This document shows positions 38,122 through 40,184 of a DNA stretch of 40,184 nucleotides, piece after piece. Made by a program: the position numbers and the translations under genes. The DNA is taken from positions 1-40,184 of IMG/VR virus record IMGVR_UViG_3300046791_000222. One strand, written 5' to 3'. Numbering within the stretch: the first letter of the stretch is position 1; every line of letters begins with the position of its first letter. The DNA comes from a virus. The notes below the pieces were generated by a model. The model had not been told where the DNA came from. It saw only the letters and a list, made by a program, of their open reading frames with translations, and searched no databases.

Positions 38122-39975
38122 TCATTGCGGATTGGTTGCGCCGATCGCGCTGGTCTGCGAAGCGTAGTAAGTGATGCGCTTCATAATCTCTTGCTTCATC
38201 TGGTTCGGCACGGGCACGTTCTGCAGGGCGGCGATCGCCTCGCGCGGGTTGGCGAACATGCCCACCATGCGCTTGGCGATGTCGTCCATCGCGCGCGCCT
38301 TCGCCGGATCGGCGATGAAGTGCTTGGCAGCTGAACCCGCGATCGCCGCGCCGCCCAAGAGCGGATGCCCCATCAGCATCCCGAGTCCACCAAGGCCAGC
38401 GGTGCCGCCCTCGCCAAGCGAGAAGCCGCCCTGCGCGGCCTTCTGGGCTGCAGCTGCCTGCTGCAGCACCCGGTTCATCGGCTGCAGGTTCGCTACCGTC
38501 GAAGACCCCGGCGGGATGATGTCGCGCGCGCCCGTCGCGCGCGTGGAATCCTCCAGCGCCTTCTTCGTCTGCTGCAGGAGCAGTTCCTGCTGCGGGTTGT
38601 ACGTTGGCGAGCCGTACTTTGTCGTCGGCGTCGGCCCAGCTGCAAATTCACTGCGCAGCTTGGGCAGGATCACCGACACGGGATCATGCACGCCTTCAGC
38701 CGCCATCTCGGGCCGCGCGTTCAACGTCTTCAGCCAATCCTCGCCCTTGGCGGCTTGGCCCACTTCCTTCGACAGCTGGTGATAATCGCCCATCAGGTTG
38801 CTGTAGCTCCTGCCGCCGCCCGTGAGCTTGTCCATCGTGGCGTCGAACTCTGGCTTGATCCGCTGGAGCGAGCGCGACAGGAACCCGGCAGCGTCCGGTG
38901 CGTAGTTGCCGCTCATGCGATCGTAGAGTTGCCCCAGCTGCTGCTTCAGCTGCACGCGCCGCCATGCATCGAGCGGCTCGATCGAGCCAGTGTCGCGCGC
39001 GATCTTCGCTGCGGCGAGAAAACTGTGGCGCATCTCCAAGAGCTTGTCGCGGTGCGTGCCGATCGCCGTCTCGATCTCGGCATCGAACGCATCCAGCACG
39101 CCGCCCACGTTCTTCTTCGTCGGCAGCGCATGCAGCGCCATGTCCTCCTTGTGCATCCCGGTGACGGCGTCGCGCACATCCTCGACGGCAGCTTTCGCAC
39201 CGCCGCCGAATTCAGCTTCCCACGCATCCTGCACAGCCTTTGCCTGATCGCCTGCGCGGCGACGAATCGGCTCGCCATAGCTCTGGCCTTGGCTGCGCAG
39301 CGCTCGCTCGGCTTCAAGCAGCGAGGGATTGCGCGTCGCGCCTGCAGTGGTCTGCTGGAACCCCGGCAGCGTCACCGGATCGGCGTGCGCCTGCAGATCG
39401 GCGAGAACGCCCGCGCGCTCGCCCTGCGGGATCACGCCCCTGAAGGCTTCCTCTGCCATCTCCTGCTTGCGAACGGGAAAGAGCGAGGTGCGCTTCGCCA
39501 GCTGGTCGCGCACAGCACCTGCTGCAGCTGGCAGCATCTGCAGGCCCTTCGCCACGCCACCGCCCGTCGCGCCACCGATCAACGCGCCCTTCATCGGGTC
39601 TTCGGGTTCCATCAGCGCCCCAGTGCCCGCGCCGATCAGCGCCGATCCTGCGACCGTGCCAGCACCGGGGATCAGCATCGTCGGGGCGAGCGCCATGGCC
39701 TGACCACCCAGACGGCCCCAGCCGCCGGGGTCCGCCATGCCAGCGATCCGGTTGTGTTCGGCGAGGCCTTCCTTCGTCTGGTTGCCGAAGGTGCGCGCGA
39801 TGTTCTGCTTGACGTCCTCGGCTCCCGCGCCGATCCGCTCGGTCATCGTGCCTTCGCCCGTCATGTGCTTTTGCGCGAGCGCGCGCAGGTAATCAGCGGA
39901 GCGCTTGTCGCCAGCACGCTCCGCGTTGGAGATGCCCTGCATCCACTGGTCGAGCGTGAAGTCCTTCGGGTCCAT
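38122..39975 (-). CDS. Large ejection/internal virion protein (617 aa)
   Basis: 617 aa, TGATG overlap with the split gene. Two Gly/Ala hydrophobic stretches (about residues 85-150, GAGTVAGSALIGAGTGALM; and 525-555, GLGGLGMLMGHPLLGGAAIAGSAA) flank a long helical, charged middle. This matches ejected proteins that build a trans-envelope channel. No peptidoglycan-degrading motif is visible. Confidence 0.8.
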   Translation of the reverse strand: MDPKDFTLDQWMQGISNAERAGDKRSADYLRALAQKHMTGEGTMTERIGAGAEDVKQNIARTFGNQTKEGLAEHNRIAGMADPGGWGRLGGQAMALAPTMLIPGAGTVAGSALIGAGTGALMEPEDPMKGALIGGATGGGVAKGLQMLPAAAGAVRDQLAKRTSLFPVRKQEMAEEAFRGVIPQGERAGVLADLQAHADPVTLPGFQQTTAGATRNPSLLEAERALRSQGQSYGEPIRRRAGDQAKAVQDAWEAEFGGGAKAAVEDVRDAVTGMHKEDMALHALPTKKNVGGVLDAFDAEIETAIGTHRDKLLEMRHSFLAAAKIARDTGSIEPLDAWRRVQLKQQLGQLYDRMSGNYAPDAAGFLSRSLQRIKPEFDATMDKLTGGGRSYSNLMGDYHQLSKEVGQAAKGEDWLKTLNARPEMAAEGVHDPVSVILPKLRSEFAAGPTPTTKYGSPTYNPQQELLLQQTKKALEDSTRATGARDIIPPGSSTVANLQPMNRVLQQAAAAQKAAQGGFSLGEGGTAGLGGLGMLMGHPLLGGAAIAGSAAKHFIADPAKARAMDDIAKRMVGMFANPREAIAALQNVPVPNQMKQEIMKRITYYASQTSAIGATNPQ

Positions 39976-40184
39976 CAGCGGAATCCGGCTCCCGGAACGT
40001 ACATCTGCACCGGATCAGGCACGCCACCAGCTGCAGCGGGTCCAGCACCAGCCTGCGGGGCCGCGCCGAAGCCCGTCTTTTCATGCAGCTTGCGCGCCAT
40101 CTGGATGTAGCGATTGCCCGCTGGCCCCGACTCAGCGCCGATCGTGCGGAACTGGTTCTCCAGCAGCTGCATCTTGGTCGCGCG
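39975..40184 (-). CDS. Ejection/internal virion protein, C-terminal end of the split gene
   Basis: Continuation of the gene that starts at 1459. The C-terminal residues after the edge read MQLLENQFRTIGAESGPAGNRYIQMARKL, an Ala/Gly segment, then VPDPVQMYVPGAGFR and stop at 39975, overlapping the next start (TGATG). Confidence 0.85.
   Translation of the reverse strand, partial: RATKMQLLENQFRTIGAESGPAGNRYIQMARKLHEKTGFGAAPQAGAGPAAAGGVPDPVQMYVPGAGFR
40007..40184. repeat. Terminal overlap, right copy
   Basis: Repeats positions 1-178 with one mismatch (A at 40134). Confidence 0.9.

Noticed and set aside
38365-40110. Rightward open frame of 581 codons
   Set aside because: Mirror of the 617-aa ejection gene; no SD, no domain.

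Overview
The window is essentially the complete genome of a temperate, short-tailed (podovirus-like) phage of a GC-rich, probably Gram-negative host. Its last 178 bases repeat its first 178 with a single mismatch, so it closes into a circle of about 40,006 bp, and one virion gene is split across the ends. A tyrosine integrase with an excisionase-like partner indicates lysogeny. P22 gp10-like hub and adaptor proteins, several alanine/glycine-rich ejection-protein candidates, and the lack of any tape-measure, tube or sheath gene point to a short tail. The host genus cannot be read from the sequence.

Layout. (1) A leftward late operon starts at a good sigma70-type promoter near 15.8 kb, runs to base 1 and continues from the right edge to 32.98 kb: small terminase candidate, TerL, portal, small proteins, scaffold, major capsid protein, an internal terminator, decoration-type and connector proteins, hub, ejection-protein set, S74-chaperone fibre, glycine-rich tail protein, a two-helix membrane protein and a large virion protein. 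(2) A rightward cluster at 15.98-21.69 kb holds a transposase-type HTH protein, a PP-loop (PAPS reductase-like) ATPase, a DpdA-like deazaguanine-DNA transglycosylase and unknown proteins. Five of these genes start 6 nt after an identical 16-nt leader, CCAACTTACCTTGGAG. (3) A leftward segment at 26.8-21.8 kb carries an SSB-like protein, a ParB-like protein, a winged-helix protein, a DEDD exonuclease, xis and int. (4) A rightward segment at 26.97-32.70 kb carries a replication initiator with an iteron/AT-rich origin candidate inside it, a DnaC-like helicase loader, a DUF1064 nuclease, an inverted KorA-like regulator, and nine overlapping small genes mostly of unknown function.

How it fits together. 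Replication probably uses the phage initiator and loader to recruit the host DnaB helicase, since no helicase or polymerase is encoded. The late operon is read from one divergent control region at 15.77-15.97 kb. The early segments diverge from a palindromic control region at 26.87-26.92 kb and converge on a G-rich iteron block at 32.73-32.97 kb. The most unusual material is the DpdA/PP-loop module with its shared start-associated sequence, together with a genome-wide excess of the palindromes GATC and CAGCTG. No endolysin and no lambda-type CI/Cro pair could be recognised.
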